Source: an uncultured Corynebacterium sp.
GTDB taxonomy: Bacteria; Actinomycetota; Actinomycetes; Mycobacteriales; Mycobacteriaceae
Direction: 5' to 3'
DNA length: 64,000 nucleotides
NCBI GenBank assembly: GCA_943913645.1
Contig: CALTYZ010000004.1
Coordinates: forward strand, 47,375 to 111,374
Below, piece after piece: positions 1 to 8,434 of the stretch. The notes beneath the pieces were generated by a model. That model saw nothing but the letters and a program-made list of their open reading frames with translations. It did not search any database and was not told the DNA's origin. The translations under genes and the position numbers were made by a program. Position 1 is the first letter of the stretch, and every line of letters starts with the position of its first letter.

Positions 1-1
1 G

Positions 2-790
2 CGCTCCTCGTTTGAGACGGCTGGGAAGTGGATGAGCGCGGACGTCATCAACATCTCGGCTTCCTCGTCATCGGTGCAAAAAGGTGAGTCACTCAAAGAC
101 ACCGCATTGACCATTGCAGCTATTGGTGCGGACGCGATCGTTATACGCCACCCCGCCTCTGGTGCTGCGAAGCTGCTCACGCAGTGGTTGCCTGACACGA
201 GCGTGATCAACGCTGGTGATGGACAGCACCAACACCCCACCCAAGCGTTGCTGGATGCGGTGACGATGCGCCAACATATCGGCGACGTTGCGGGCAAAAA
301 GGTACTTCTCGTTGGCGACATCGCGCACTCGCGTGTGGCACGTTCGAATGTGGATCTGCTGGCCACACTCGGTGCCGAGGTTGTACTGATAGCTCCCGCT
401 ACCTTGCTGCCTGTCGGAGTCGAGCAGTGGCCGGCACGCACCTCGTGTGATTTCGATGCGGAACTTCCAGGCGCTGACGTTGTCATGATGCTGCGGGTCC
501 AGGCCGAGCGCATGCAGGGAGGGTTTTTCCCTTCACACCGCGAATACGCAACACTGTATGGGCTCTCCGTCGAACGTGCGGATCAGCTTGGCCCAGACAC
601 GCTCATCATGCATCCCGGCCCGATGCTGCGCGGGATGGAGATCAGTTTCGATGTTGCCGATCGACCCAATGCTGTGGTGCTTGGACAAGTCGCTAACGGG
701 GTGTACACGCGCATGGCGACGCTGTTTACGCTGCTAGGCAGCAGCTCTGCACAGGTGAACCCAGAATCAGTAGAACTCAAGGAGCGCTAG
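2..790 (+). CDS. pyrB: Aspartate carbamoyltransferase catalytic chain (5' end outside window)
   Basis: Condenses carbamoyl phosphate with L-aspartate in the committed step of cytosolic pyrimidine synthesis. The reading frame is open from base 2 (RSSFETAGKW...), matching the conserved segment about 50 residues into the family, so the true start lies upstream; an internal ATG at 32 is not the start. Visible hallmarks are HPASGAAKLL, the QHPTQALLD carbamoyl-phosphate/aspartate segment, VGDIAHSRVARSN, MMLRVQAERM and HPGPMLRG near the C-terminus. The stop at 788-790 abuts the pyrC ATG directly, so the two are translationally coupled in a pyrBC-carAB-pyrF operon. Family assignment is secure; only the N-terminus is missing. 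Confidence 0.97.
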   Translation, partial: RSSFETAGKWMSADVINISASSSSVQKGESLKDTALTIAAIGADAIVIRHPASGAAKLLTQWLPDTSVINAGDGQHQHPTQALLDAVTMRQHIGDVAGKKVLLVGDIAHSRVARSNVDLLATLGAEVVLIAPATLLPVGVEQWPARTSCDFDAELPGADVVMMLRVQAERMQGGFFPSHREYATLYGLSVERADQLGPDTLIMHPGPMLRGMEISFDVADRPNAVVLGQVANGVYTRMATLFTLLGSSSAQVNPESVELKER

Positions 791-2080
791 ATGTCCTCAC
801 TCGCGCTAAATAACGTCCGACCCTATGGTGAAGATGAAACCAGCGTCCTCATCCGCGACGGGGTCATTGAACAGCTCTCTTCCGCTGCGTTTACAGCTTC
901 TGATGTCGACGAAGTCGTTGAAGGTGGTGGCAAGGTGCTGCTGCCAGGGCTCGTTGATATGCATGTGCACCTGCGAGAGCCTGGCCGTGAAGACACGGAG
1001 ACCATCGCCACAGGTTCGACAGCAGCCGCCAAAGGCGGTTTTACCGCAGTGTTCACCATGGCAAACACCACACCGGTGATTGACCAGCCGTTCCTTGCTG
1101 ACGCTGTCTGGCAAAAAGGACAAGCACACGGATTATGCGATGTCTACCCGGTCGGTGCAATCACGAAAGGTCTTGCGGGCAGTGAACTCACCGAGATCGG
1201 GCTGATGGCCGGCAGCGGGGTACGCATGTTCTCCGACGACGGCAGGTGTGTCAATGACCCCCAGCTGATGCGCCGCGCCATCGAGTACGCGAAGGCTCAC
1301 GATGTGGTCCTGGCCCAGCACGCAGAAGATCACCGCATGACGGCAAACGCAGTTGCACACGAGGGGATGCAAGCAGCCCGTCTTGGCCTCCGAGGCTGGC
1401 CACGGGTAGCCGAAGAATCAATCGTGGCACGTGACATCATCATGACTCGTGATTATGGCGGACGGTATCACGTGTGCCATGCCTCAACCGAGGGCACAGT
1501 TGAGCTATTGCGTTGGGCGAAGCAGCAGGGCATACCGGTAACTGCTGAGGTCACCCCGCATCATCTCCTGCTTACCGACGCGAAGTTGGGGAGCTATGAC
1601 GGCAACTATCGGGTCAACCCACCGTTGCGTGAACAGCGCGACACGATTGCTTTGCGTGATGCCTTGCTTGACGCAACGGTCGATGTGGTCGCAACAGATC
1701 ATGCACCACACGGCTCTGAAGACAAGTGCGTCGAGTTTGAACACGCAAAGCCAGGCATGCTCGGTTTAGAAACATCCCTGGCAATCATCGCCGAGATCTT
1801 CGTACTCCCCGGACTGGCCGATTGGCGCTTCGTTGCCAAAGTGATGAGCGAGCGCCCAGCTGAGATCATGCGCCTTACAGATCAAGGCCGTCCCATCGCA
1901 GTTGGAGAGCCGGCCAACCTTACACTCGTCGACCCGGATGCCACCTGGACGGTTGCAGGTTCACACCTGGCATCAAAAGCGCGGAATACACCGTATGAGG
2001 GCTCAGACTTTCGCACACGCGTCGTGGCCACCTGGCTACGCGGAACGCAGACTTACCACGCAGGGAAGGAACACTCATGA
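791..2080 (+). CDS. pyrC: Dihydroorotase
   Basis: Cyclises N-carbamoyl-aspartate to dihydroorotate, the third step of de novo UMP synthesis. The 429-residue protein has the class I amidohydrolase metal motifs: DMHVHLREPG near residue 55, QHAEDH, HVCHAST and ATDHAPH, which supply the zinc-binding His/Asp residues. Length is normal for the bacterial type I enzyme. ATG 791 directly follows the pyrB stop, and the end overlaps carA by the ATGA tetranucleotide. No defects are seen. Confidence 0.97.
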   Translation: MSSLALNNVRPYGEDETSVLIRDGVIEQLSSAAFTASDVDEVVEGGGKVLLPGLVDMHVHLREPGREDTETIATGSTAAAKGGFTAVFTMANTTPVIDQPFLADAVWQKGQAHGLCDVYPVGAITKGLAGSELTEIGLMAGSGVRMFSDDGRCVNDPQLMRRAIEYAKAHDVVLAQHAEDHRMTANAVAHEGMQAARLGLRGWPRVAEESIVARDIIMTRDYGGRYHVCHASTEGTVELLRWAKQQGIPVTAEVTPHHLLLTDAKLGSYDGNYRVNPPLREQRDTIALRDALLDATVDVVATDHAPHGSEDKCVEFEHAKPGMLGLETSLAIIAEIFVLPGLADWRFVAKVMSERPAEIMRLTDQGRPIAVGEPANLTLVDPDATWTVAGSHLASKARNTPYEGSDFRTRVVATWLRGTQTYHAGKEHS

Positions 2081-2568
2081 TTTTCACCCATCCGCGAGCA
2101 GCGCTTACGCTTGACGACGCCACGCTCTACCCCGGCTTCCTGTTTGGCGCCCGACCAGGCCACGGGCTTGATGAGAGCTTTGAGCAGGGACCAAGTATTG
2201 AGGGAAACATTGTGGTATCTACCGATATGTTCGGCTACCAACGCCAGCTGACCGACCCAGCACACCGCGGCCACATCCTCGTCATGGCAACACCACAAAT
2301 CGGCAACGTGGGGTGGAATGACCACGACAACCACCCTGATAACCCCGACGGATCCATCACAGCAGCCGGGATTGTGATACGCGACCTCTCCGTTGCGGTA
2401 TCGCACTTTAGCGCAACCGGCAGCCTTGAAGAGGCAATGATCACCCAAGGCGTGACCGGGATCGCCGGGGTAGATACCCGCTCGCTCATCCGCCGCATCA
2501 CCCGTGCGGCAGATCCACAGGAACAGGTTGCGCGAATCATCGTCGACACGCAACGAGCTCGAAGCTAA
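2077..2568 (+). CDS. carA: Carbamoyl-phosphate synthase small subunit, N-terminal domain only (glutaminase domain absent)
   Basis: The 163-residue product matches only the N-terminal CPSase small-chain domain: TDMFGYQRQLTDP, ATPQIGNVGWND and VTGIAGVDTRSLIRR. Family members are usually 370-400 residues and carry a C-terminal class I glutamine amidotransferase domain that releases ammonia from glutamine. Here no GICFG-type nucleophile elbow or HPE motif occurs. The frame ends at a TAA 19 bp before carB, so there is no room for the missing half. It overlaps pyrC by ATGA. The short tail after DTRSL (ending DTQRARS) could be the original C-terminus left by an in-frame internal deletion; that is inference. 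The product may still scaffold CarB but cannot hydrolyse glutamine alone. Confidence 0.9.
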   Translation: MIFTHPRAALTLDDATLYPGFLFGARPGHGLDESFEQGPSIEGNIVVSTDMFGYQRQLTDPAHRGHILVMATPQIGNVGWNDHDNHPDNPDGSITAAGIVIRDLSVAVSHFSATGSLEEAMITQGVTGIAGVDTRSLIRRITRAADPQEQVARIIVDTQRARS

Positions 2569-2587
2569 CCAGAAGGAGAGTGCGACT

Positions 2588-5500
2588 ATGAAACGAAGCG
2601 ACCTACACCATGTGATGGTGATCGGCTCCGGCCCAATCGTGATCGGCCAGGCATGCGAGTTCGATTACTCGGGCACCCAGGCGTGCCGCGTGCTCAAAAG
2701 TGAGGGAATTCGGGTCACGCTCGTGAACTCGAATCCCGCGACGATCATGACCGACCCGGAGTTCGCGGATCATACCTACGTCGAGCCCATTGCACCCGAC
2801 TACATTGATGCAATCCTGGCACGCGAAGCGCAACAAGGCCACAAAGTGGATGCAATTCTGCCGACGCTCGGGGGACAAACGGCACTCAACACCGCGATCG
2901 CACTGGACCGCGCCGGCATTTTAGACAAACATGGGGTTGAACTCATCGGAGCTGATATTGCAGCTATTGAACGTGGTGAGGATCGACAGAAATTCAAAGA
3001 CATCGTCGAGAAAGTCGGCGGTGAGTCAGCACGCTCCCGCGTGTGCTACACCATGGATGAAGTCGAAGCGACAGTTGCCGAACTGGGCTACCCAGTAGTT
3101 GTCCGACCCTCGTTCACCATGGGTGGACTTGGTTCCGGTCTTGCGTTTGACCATGATGATCTGCAGCGAATCGCTGGCGGAGGACTCGCTGCCTCCCCGG
3201 AAGCAAACGTGCTCATCGAAGAATCGATCCTGGGCTGGAAAGAAATTGAGCTCGAACTCATCCGTGATGCTGATGACAACTGCATCACCATTGCAACCAT
3301 TGAAAACATCGACGCGATGGGTGTGCACACTGGTGACAGTGTCACCGTGGCACCTGTGCTGACAATGACCGAGTCGGAGGTGACGCGGATGATTGAACAA
3401 GGCAAAGCCATCATCCGTGAAGTCGGGGTGCGAACCGGCGGATGCAATATCCAGTTCGCAATTAATCCAGTTGATGGACGAATGATCACCATCGAGATGA
3501 ATCCCCGCGTCTCTCGTTCATCGGCGCTCGCCTCGAAAGCAACCGGATACCCGATTGCGAAAGTGGCAACTCGTTTGGCGATCGGTTACACACTCGATGA
3601 GATTGTCAATGACGCAACCGGGGTGACCACCGCCCTTGAGGAGCCGACACTGGACTATGTCATCGTCAAAATGCCGCGATTCGCCTTCGAAAAATTCCCC
3701 GGCGCGGATGAAACGCTCGGCACATCCATGAAGGCCGTTGGTGAGGCGATGGGGATTGGTCGCAATTATATCCAGGGCCTGAATAAGGTCATGCGGTCCA
3801 TGGAAGATGCACCAAACGGGTTCTGGACACGAGATGACAGCTACTTCGCGCCGGGGCGAGAAACCGACGTGCACGCGGTGCTTGCGAGCCTTAAGGTACC
3901 TACCGATAAACGTATCTACGACGTTGAGCTTGCCCTGCGCCTCGGTGCTTCGATTGCTGAACTCAACGCGGCCAGTGGGATTGACCCCTGGTTTCTATCG
4001 GAGTTACAAGCACTTGTCGCATTTCGCGAGGTGTTGGAAAGCGCGCCGGTTCTCGACGAGTACTTGTTGCGCACCGCGAAGACGTACGGCCTTTCTGATG
4101 TGCAGATCGCGGCGTTACGCCCTGAACTTGCAGGTGAGGAAGGTGTGCGCAGCTTGCGGTGGACACTGGGCATCCATCCGGTGTTCAAAACCGTTGATAC
4201 CTGCGCAGGCGTCAATGAGCCCCAGGTTGCGTACCTTTACTCGGCGTATGAGCACGATCCGAATGCGGAGTCCGAGGCTGCTCTCGGTGCCGATGGAGAA
4301 CGTGACAAAGTCATCATCCTTGGTTCAGGGCCGAACCGTATTGGGCAAGGTATTGAGTTTGACTATTCATGTGTACATGCTGCACTGGAGCTATCGCGCG
4401 TGGGATACGAAACCGTCATGGTCAACTGCAACCCGGAAACGGTTTCTACTGACTATGACACCGCAGATCGCCTGTACTTTGAGCCGCTGACTTTCGAAGA
4501 CGTGATGGAGATCTACCGGGCTGAATCTGCGAATGGCACGGTAGCGGGTGTGATTGTCCAGCTTGGCGGTCAAACTCCCCTTGGACTTGCTCAAAAGCTT
4601 GCAGACGCAGGTGTTCCTGTTGTTGGCACAAGCCCTGAGGCAATTGACCTGGCGGAAGACCGTGGACGGTTTGGCACAGTCTTAGAACGAGCCGGCCTGC
4701 CGGCACCCGAATATGGTACAGCGACCTCTTTTGCACAAGCCCGGGCAGTAGCGAGCAACATTGGCTATCCGGTATTGGTCCGCCCGTCCTATGTGCTGGG
4801 TGGTCGGGGCATGGAGATCGTCTACGACGAGGAGAGCCTGCGCAATTACGTTGAGCGGGCAACAGAGCTTTCCCCGGACCACCCGGTACTGGTCGACCGA
4901 TTCCTTGACTCTGCAATTGAGATCGATGTGGACGTGCTCGCCGATGGGCACGAGGTCTACCTCGGCGGAGTGATGGAACACATCGAGGAGGCCGGGATTC
5001 ACTCTGGTGACTCTGCCTGCGCACTGCCGCCGATGACGCTCGGCCCAGATGACATTGCGAAGGTGCGCCGCTCGGCTGAGGCGCTAGCCCGAGGCATCGG
5101 TGTGAAAGGCCTGATGAATGTGCAGTTTGCCCTCAAAGATGACATTCTTTATGTCATTGAGGCGAACCTGCGGGCATCTCGTACTGTGCCGTTTGTTTCA
5201 AAGGCTACTGGGGCTCACCTTGCGAAGGCCGCGGCCCGCATCATGATGGGGGCGAGTATTGCGCAACTCAAGCACGAAGGAGTGTTGCCTTCTACCTACG
5301 ATGGCGGTTCACTTCCACTCGAGCATCCAATTGCGGTCAAAGAAGCGGTATTGCCATTTAGCCGCTTCCGGGCCCCAGATGGATCGGTCCTTGACACCAT
5401 TCTTGGTCCGGAAATGAAGTCCACTGGTGAGGTGATGGGCATAGCTCCGTCATTTGGTGTGGCGTACGCGAAGGCGGAGGAGGCTGCGTTTGGCGCGCTG

Positions 5501-5962
5501 CCGCTGCAGGGGAAGGTATTCGTGTCGGTGGCAAACCGTGACAAGCGTACGTTGATTTTCCCGATTCAGCGCTTGGCGACGATGGGTTTCCACGTGCTGG
5601 CCACCGCAGGGACTGCGCAAATGTTGCGACGCAACGGTATCGAATGCGAAACCGTGCTCAAGGCCTCGGATGTGCGTGATGGGGCAGAGGGGAAGTCGAT
5701 CGTTGATCGTATCTATGACGGTGAGGTTGACCTCATCTTGAATACTCCCGCCGGATCAGCTGGGGCGCGTCATGACGGCTACGATATCCGCGCTGCCGCA
5801 GTGGCCAGCGGTGTTCCGATCATGACCACTGTGCAGGGAGTCACCGCGGCGGTACAAGGCATTGAAGCGCTTCGCAGTAATGACGTCACAGTCATGAGTC
5901 TGCAGGAGCTCGACCACGCAGGCGCAGTTGCCGCCCCCACAACCTCTGAGGGACAACGCTGA
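2588..5962 (+). CDS. carB: Carbamoyl-phosphate synthase large subunit
   Basis: Synthesises carbamoyl phosphate from bicarbonate, ATP and ammonia for arginine and pyrimidines. It is full length at 1124 residues with the duplicated architecture: first half opening VIGSGPIVIGQACEFDYSGT, second half opening IILGSGPNRIGQGIEFDYS near residue 575, each with a biotin-carboxylase-like fold and an ATP-grasp domain, and a C-terminal MGS-like allosteric domain (LATAGTAQMLRR, DLILNTPAG). ATG 2588 is chosen because AGAAGGAGAG at 2570-2579 is a strong ribosome site and MKRSDLHHV is the usual corynebacterial start. Its partner carA lacks the glutaminase domain, so the ammonia source is unclear. Confidence 0.97.
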   Translation: MKRSDLHHVMVIGSGPIVIGQACEFDYSGTQACRVLKSEGIRVTLVNSNPATIMTDPEFADHTYVEPIAPDYIDAILAREAQQGHKVDAILPTLGGQTALNTAIALDRAGILDKHGVELIGADIAAIERGEDRQKFKDIVEKVGGESARSRVCYTMDEVEATVAELGYPVVVRPSFTMGGLGSGLAFDHDDLQRIAGGGLAASPEANVLIEESILGWKEIELELIRDADDNCITIATIENIDAMGVHTGDSVTVAPVLTMTESEVTRMIEQGKAIIREVGVRTGGCNIQFAINPVDGRMITIEMNPRVSRSSALASKATGYPIAKVATRLAIGYTLDEIVNDATGVTTALEEPTLDYVIVKMPRFAFEKFPGADETLGTSMKAVGEAMGIGRNYIQGLNKVMRSMEDAPNGFWTRDDSYFAPGRETDVHAVLASLKVPTDKRIYDVELALRLGASIAELNAASGIDPWFLSELQALVAFREVLESAPVLDEYLLRTAKTYGLSDVQIAALRPELAGEEGVRSLRWTLGIHPVFKTVDTCAGVNEPQVAYLYSAYEHDPNAESEAALGADGERDKVIILGSGPNRIGQGIEFDYSCVHAALELSRVGYETVMVNCNPETVSTDYDTADRLYFEPLTFEDVMEIYRAESANGTVAGVIVQLGGQTPLGLAQKLADAGVPVVGTSPEAIDLAEDRGRFGTVLERAGLPAPEYGTATSFAQARAVASNIGYPVLVRPSYVLGGRGMEIVYDEESLRNYVERATELSPDHPVLVDRFLDSAIEIDVDVLADGHEVYLGGVMEHIEEAGIHSGDSACALPPMTLGPDDIAKVRRSAEALARGIGVKGLMNVQFALKDDILYVIEANLRASRTVPFVSKATGAHLAKAAARIMMGASIAQLKHEGVLPSTYDGGSLPLEHPIAVKEAVLPFSRFRAPDGSVLDTILGPEMKSTGEVMGIAPSFGVAYAKAEEAAFGALPLQGKVFVSVANRDKRTLIFPIQRLATMGFHVLATAGTAQMLRRNGIECETVLKASDVRDGAEGKSIVDRIYDGEVDLILNTPAGSAGARHDGYDIRAAAVASGVPIMTTVQGVTAAVQGIEALRSNDVTVMSLQELDHAGAVAAPTTSEGQR

Positions 5963-6825
5963 TGGAAACCAACATAGATGCGTCACCCCAGGTTGTTAGT
6001 TTTGGCGAGCGCTTGGTCGCAGCCGGGCGGATGTATGGACGGCTGTGCGTCGGGATTGATCCGCATCCAGCGTTGCTGCAACAGTGGGGGCTGCCGATAA
6101 GCGTTGACGGGTTGCGGTCGTTTTCAATGCGGTGTGTTGAAGCCTTTGCGGGCAATGTCGCTCTTGTGAAACCTCAGGTCGCGTTTTACGAGCGTTTCGG
6201 GTCTCAAGGTTTTGCGGTGCTTGAACAGGTTCTCGCTGCGTTGCGAGAGGCGGAGACGCTTGTTGTCGCCGATGCGAAACGCGGCGATATTGGTTCAACG
6301 ATGGCGGGATATGCGCAAGCCTGGCTGGCGCCCGGCTCGCCGCTGGAGGCTGATGCGGTGACGGTGACTCCCTATCTTGGTGTGGGCGCGCTCGAGCCTG
6401 CAATCGAACTGGGTAAGGAGTACGGGAAGGGCCTGTTCGTGATGGCGGCGAATTCGAACTCAGAGGCGGCGGAATTTCAAAGCGCGACATTGCACACGCA
6501 TGCTGGAGAAAGCACTGTCGCTCAGTTGATGGTTGATCAGTGTGCCGCGTGTAACGCTGAGGCTCTGGCGCAGGGACTTGTGGGCGACGTCGGTGTGGTT
6601 GTCGGTGCCACCGTGGCTGATCCGCCTGTCCTTAGCTGCCTCAACGCTGCGGTACTGTTGCCGGGTGTGGGCGCGCAGGGAGGCACGATTGGTGATGTTG
6701 ATCGCATCATGGGCCCGCATATCGAACGAGCTTTTCCGAGTGTCTCACGCTCAATTCTCAGCCACGGCCCTAGTGTGTCTGAACTGCGGAAAGAAGCTGT
6801 TTCACTAGCTCGTGGCGGAGTTTAA
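5962..6825 (+). CDS. pyrF: Orotidine-5'-phosphate decarboxylase (type 2)
   Basis: Decarboxylates OMP to UMP, the last step of the pathway. The 287-residue length and the motif DAKRGDIGSTMAGYAQAW, containing the catalytic Asp-Lys-Asp cluster, place it in the actinobacterial type 2 OMP decarboxylases. GVDGxx-type product-binding residues lie in the GVGAQGG segment near the C-terminus. Its ATG overlaps the carB TGA by one base, so it is co-translated as the last gene of the pyr operon. Confidence 0.96.
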   Translation: METNIDASPQVVSFGERLVAAGRMYGRLCVGIDPHPALLQQWGLPISVDGLRSFSMRCVEAFAGNVALVKPQVAFYERFGSQGFAVLEQVLAALREAETLVVADAKRGDIGSTMAGYAQAWLAPGSPLEADAVTVTPYLGVGALEPAIELGKEYGKGLFVMAANSNSEAAEFQSATLHTHAGESTVAQLMVDQCAACNAEALAQGLVGDVGVVVGATVADPPVLSCLNAAVLLPGVGAQGGTIGDVDRIMGPHIERAFPSVSRSILSHGPSVSELRKEAVSLARGGV

Positions 6826-6905
6826 ACCAACCTGAGTGTGCGCCTGAAAGTTCTCCTGGTAATTTAATTGCGTCGAACCGTTGACGTGCCTAAACGCTGG
6901 CAATG

Positions 6906-6937
6906 TTGACGCGGTAGCCCGCACACAGTGCTACACT
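6906..6937 (+). promoter_or_regulatory. Putative promoter of mihF
   Basis: TTGACG at 6906-6911 and TACACT at 6932-6937, preceded by TGC, form a plausible sigma-A promoter, although the 20-nt spacer is longer than ideal. It would give a leader of about 125 nt before mihF. The rest of the 242-bp gap after pyrF shows no gene. Confidence 0.45.
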
Positions 6938-7067
6938 TGGCCGGAGCTTGCGAGTTGCAACGGTGCAATTTGTTATCAAATTGATTCGAAAATGCACTGA
7001 AGCAGCGAGCTGGGGACGGTCAATGAGAGACTGGACCGTTACGTACTACTATATTTTGGAGGAACCC

Positions 7068-7388
7068 GTGGCACTTCCACAGTTGACCGACGAACAGCGT
7101 AAGGCAGCACTTGAGAAGGCAGCAGAAGCACGTAAACAGCGTGCTGAGCTCAAGGCTTCGCTGAAGCGCGGCGAGATCACTCTGAAGGATGTCTTGGACA
7201 AGGCTGACACGGACGAGATTGTAGGAAAGACCAAGGTATCGGCTCTGCTTGAGGCAATGCCGAAGGTGGGCAAGGTCAAGGCCCGCGAGATTATGGAAGA
7301 GCTCGAGATCGCGCAGACTCGCCGCCTGCGTGGCCTCGGTGATCGCCAGCGTCGCGCTCTGCTGGAGCGCTTCGGTTACGAGGGTTAA
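7068..7388 (+). CDS. mihF: Actinobacterial integration host factor (mIHF)
   Basis: A small nucleoid-associated protein that binds and bends DNA and is essential in mycobacteria. The 106-residue basic protein ends in MPKVGKVKAREIMEELEI followed by RRLRGLGDRQRRALLERFG, the helix-hairpin-helix (H2TH-like) DNA-binding segment of the family; the N-terminal half is a charged helix. GTG 7068 was chosen because GGAGGA at 7058-7063 sits 4 nt upstream and VALPQLTDEQR is the family start; longer in-frame extension upstream runs into leader sequence. gmk follows 4 bp downstream, the conserved actinobacterial arrangement. Confidence 0.95.
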   Translation: MALPQLTDEQRKAALEKAAEARKQRAELKASLKRGEITLKDVLDKADTDEIVGKTKVSALLEAMPKVGKVKAREIMEELEIAQTRRLRGLGDRQRRALLERFGYEG

Positions 7389-7392
7389 GTTG

Positions 7393-7968
7393 GTGGGGGA
7401 AGGAACACCGCGTGGCAGGCTAGTCGTTTTGGCTGGTCCATCCGCAGTGGGGAAATCAACCGTTGTGCACAGATTGAGCACCGAGGTTCCCGATCTCTAC
7501 TTCTCCGTTTCAATGACCACCCGGGCTCCGCGCCCGGGTGAGGTCGATGGCAAAGATTATTTCTTTGTCACGCCGGTGGATTTCCAGAAAAAGATTGATG
7601 CTGGAGAGATGCTGGAGTGGGCCGACATCCATGGCGGCCTGCAGCGCTCCGGCACGCCAGCTGAGCCGGTGACGGCGGCCTTAGATGAAGGCCGACCGGT
7701 GTTGGCTGAGGTTGACCTCGCCGGCGCCCGCAGCATCAAGCGTCTCATGCCCGAGGCCTTTACCGTTTTTCTTGCCCCCCCTTCGTGGGAGGTATTGGTT
7801 GAGCGATTGACCGGCAGGGGCACCGAGACTGATGAGGTCATTCAGCGTCGGCTGCAAACTGCGCGCGAGGAACTCAACGCGCAAGAAGAGTTTGACGCGG
7901 TCGTCATCAACGACAATGTCGATCATGCGGTGCGTTCCATCGCAGACCTTTTCTGTTCCACCCCTTAG
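7393..7968 (+). CDS. gmk: Guanylate kinase
   Basis: Phosphorylates GMP to GDP with ATP. The 191-residue protein has the P-loop GPSAVGKST near residue 15, the GMP-binding TTRAPRPGEVDGKDYFF segment, and the family's lid region. The start is taken as GTG 7393, four bases after the mihF stop; an adjacent TTG at 7390 is possible. A weak GAGGG inside the mihF end may serve as ribosome site, so translation is probably coupled. The mihF-gmk-rpoZ order is typical of the lineage. Confidence 0.95.
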   Translation: MGEGTPRGRLVVLAGPSAVGKSTVVHRLSTEVPDLYFSVSMTTRAPRPGEVDGKDYFFVTPVDFQKKIDAGEMLEWADIHGGLQRSGTPAEPVTAALDEGRPVLAEVDLAGARSIKRLMPEAFTVFLAPPSWEVLVERLTGRGTETDEVIQRRLQTAREELNAQEEFDAVVINDNVDHAVRSIADLFCSTP

Positions 7969-8012
7969 CGATTACGACAATGCAAAACCACCCGAAGATG
8001 ACGAGCGAGTAG

Positions 8013-8342
8013 GTGAACGTGAGCAATACAACCGATGAATTGTCGCAAGCAGTCAATGATGGCGCTGCGGCTGCCGCACCGCAGGACCGAGTGTACGACG
8101 CGCCGGAGGGCATTACAGCGCCACCCATTGATGAACTATTGACAAAGGTGTCATCCAAGTACGCCTTGGTCATCTTTGCAGCCAAGCGTGCTCGGCAGAT
8201 CAACAGCTTCTACCAGAACACCGATGACGGTGTTTTCGAGTTCATCGGCCCGCTGGTCAACCCAGAACCTGGTGAAAAACCGCTGTCGATAGCGCTACGC
8301 GAGATCCAGGCAGGCCTTTTGGAGCACGAGGAAGGGCAGTAA
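8013..8342 (+). CDS. rpoZ: RNA polymerase omega subunit
   Basis: Helps assemble and stabilise RNA polymerase by chaperoning the beta-prime subunit. The 109-residue product has the family core DELLTKVSSKYALVIFAAKRARQ and ends EKPLSIALREIQAGLLEHEEG. An Ala-rich N-terminal stretch of about 30 residues precedes the core ITAPPIDELL. GTG 8013 is used; GTG 8019 is equally possible and would remove two residues. It is the third gene of the mihF-gmk-rpoZ run. Confidence 0.95.
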   Translation: MNVSNTTDELSQAVNDGAAAAAPQDRVYDAPEGITAPPIDELLTKVSSKYALVIFAAKRARQINSFYQNTDDGVFEFIGPLVNPEPGEKPLSIALREIQAGLLEHEEGQ

Positions 8343-8382
8343 GCCTTCCTCACAGGTGCCCTGTTAGCCCGCACGCAATTTG

Positions 8383-8409
8383 CCGCAGTCTTGTCCGTGA
8401 GGCTGCGGC
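8383..8409 (+). terminator. Possible terminator hairpin after rpoZ
   Basis: GCCGCAG (8383-8389) and CTGCGGC (8403-8409) form a 7-bp stem with a 13-nt loop, 40 bp after rpoZ and just before the coaBC promoter. There is no T-run, so efficient intrinsic termination is uncertain. Confidence 0.35.
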
Positions 8410-8420
8410 GTTGTCATGCG

Positions 8421-8426
8421 TAGACT
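8421..8426 (+). promoter_or_regulatory. -10 box of coaBC (leaderless)
   Basis: TAGACT lies 8 nt before the coaBC ATG at 8435, which places the transcription start at or next to the start codon. This supports ATG 8435 over an upstream TTG at 8411. Confidence 0.5.
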
Positions 8427-8434
8427 TGTTCAGC

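Noticed and set aside
2504..2587. Longer carB start at 2504
   Set aside because: It would lie inside carA, and the family N-terminus MKRSDLHHV with a strong ribosome site begins at 2588.
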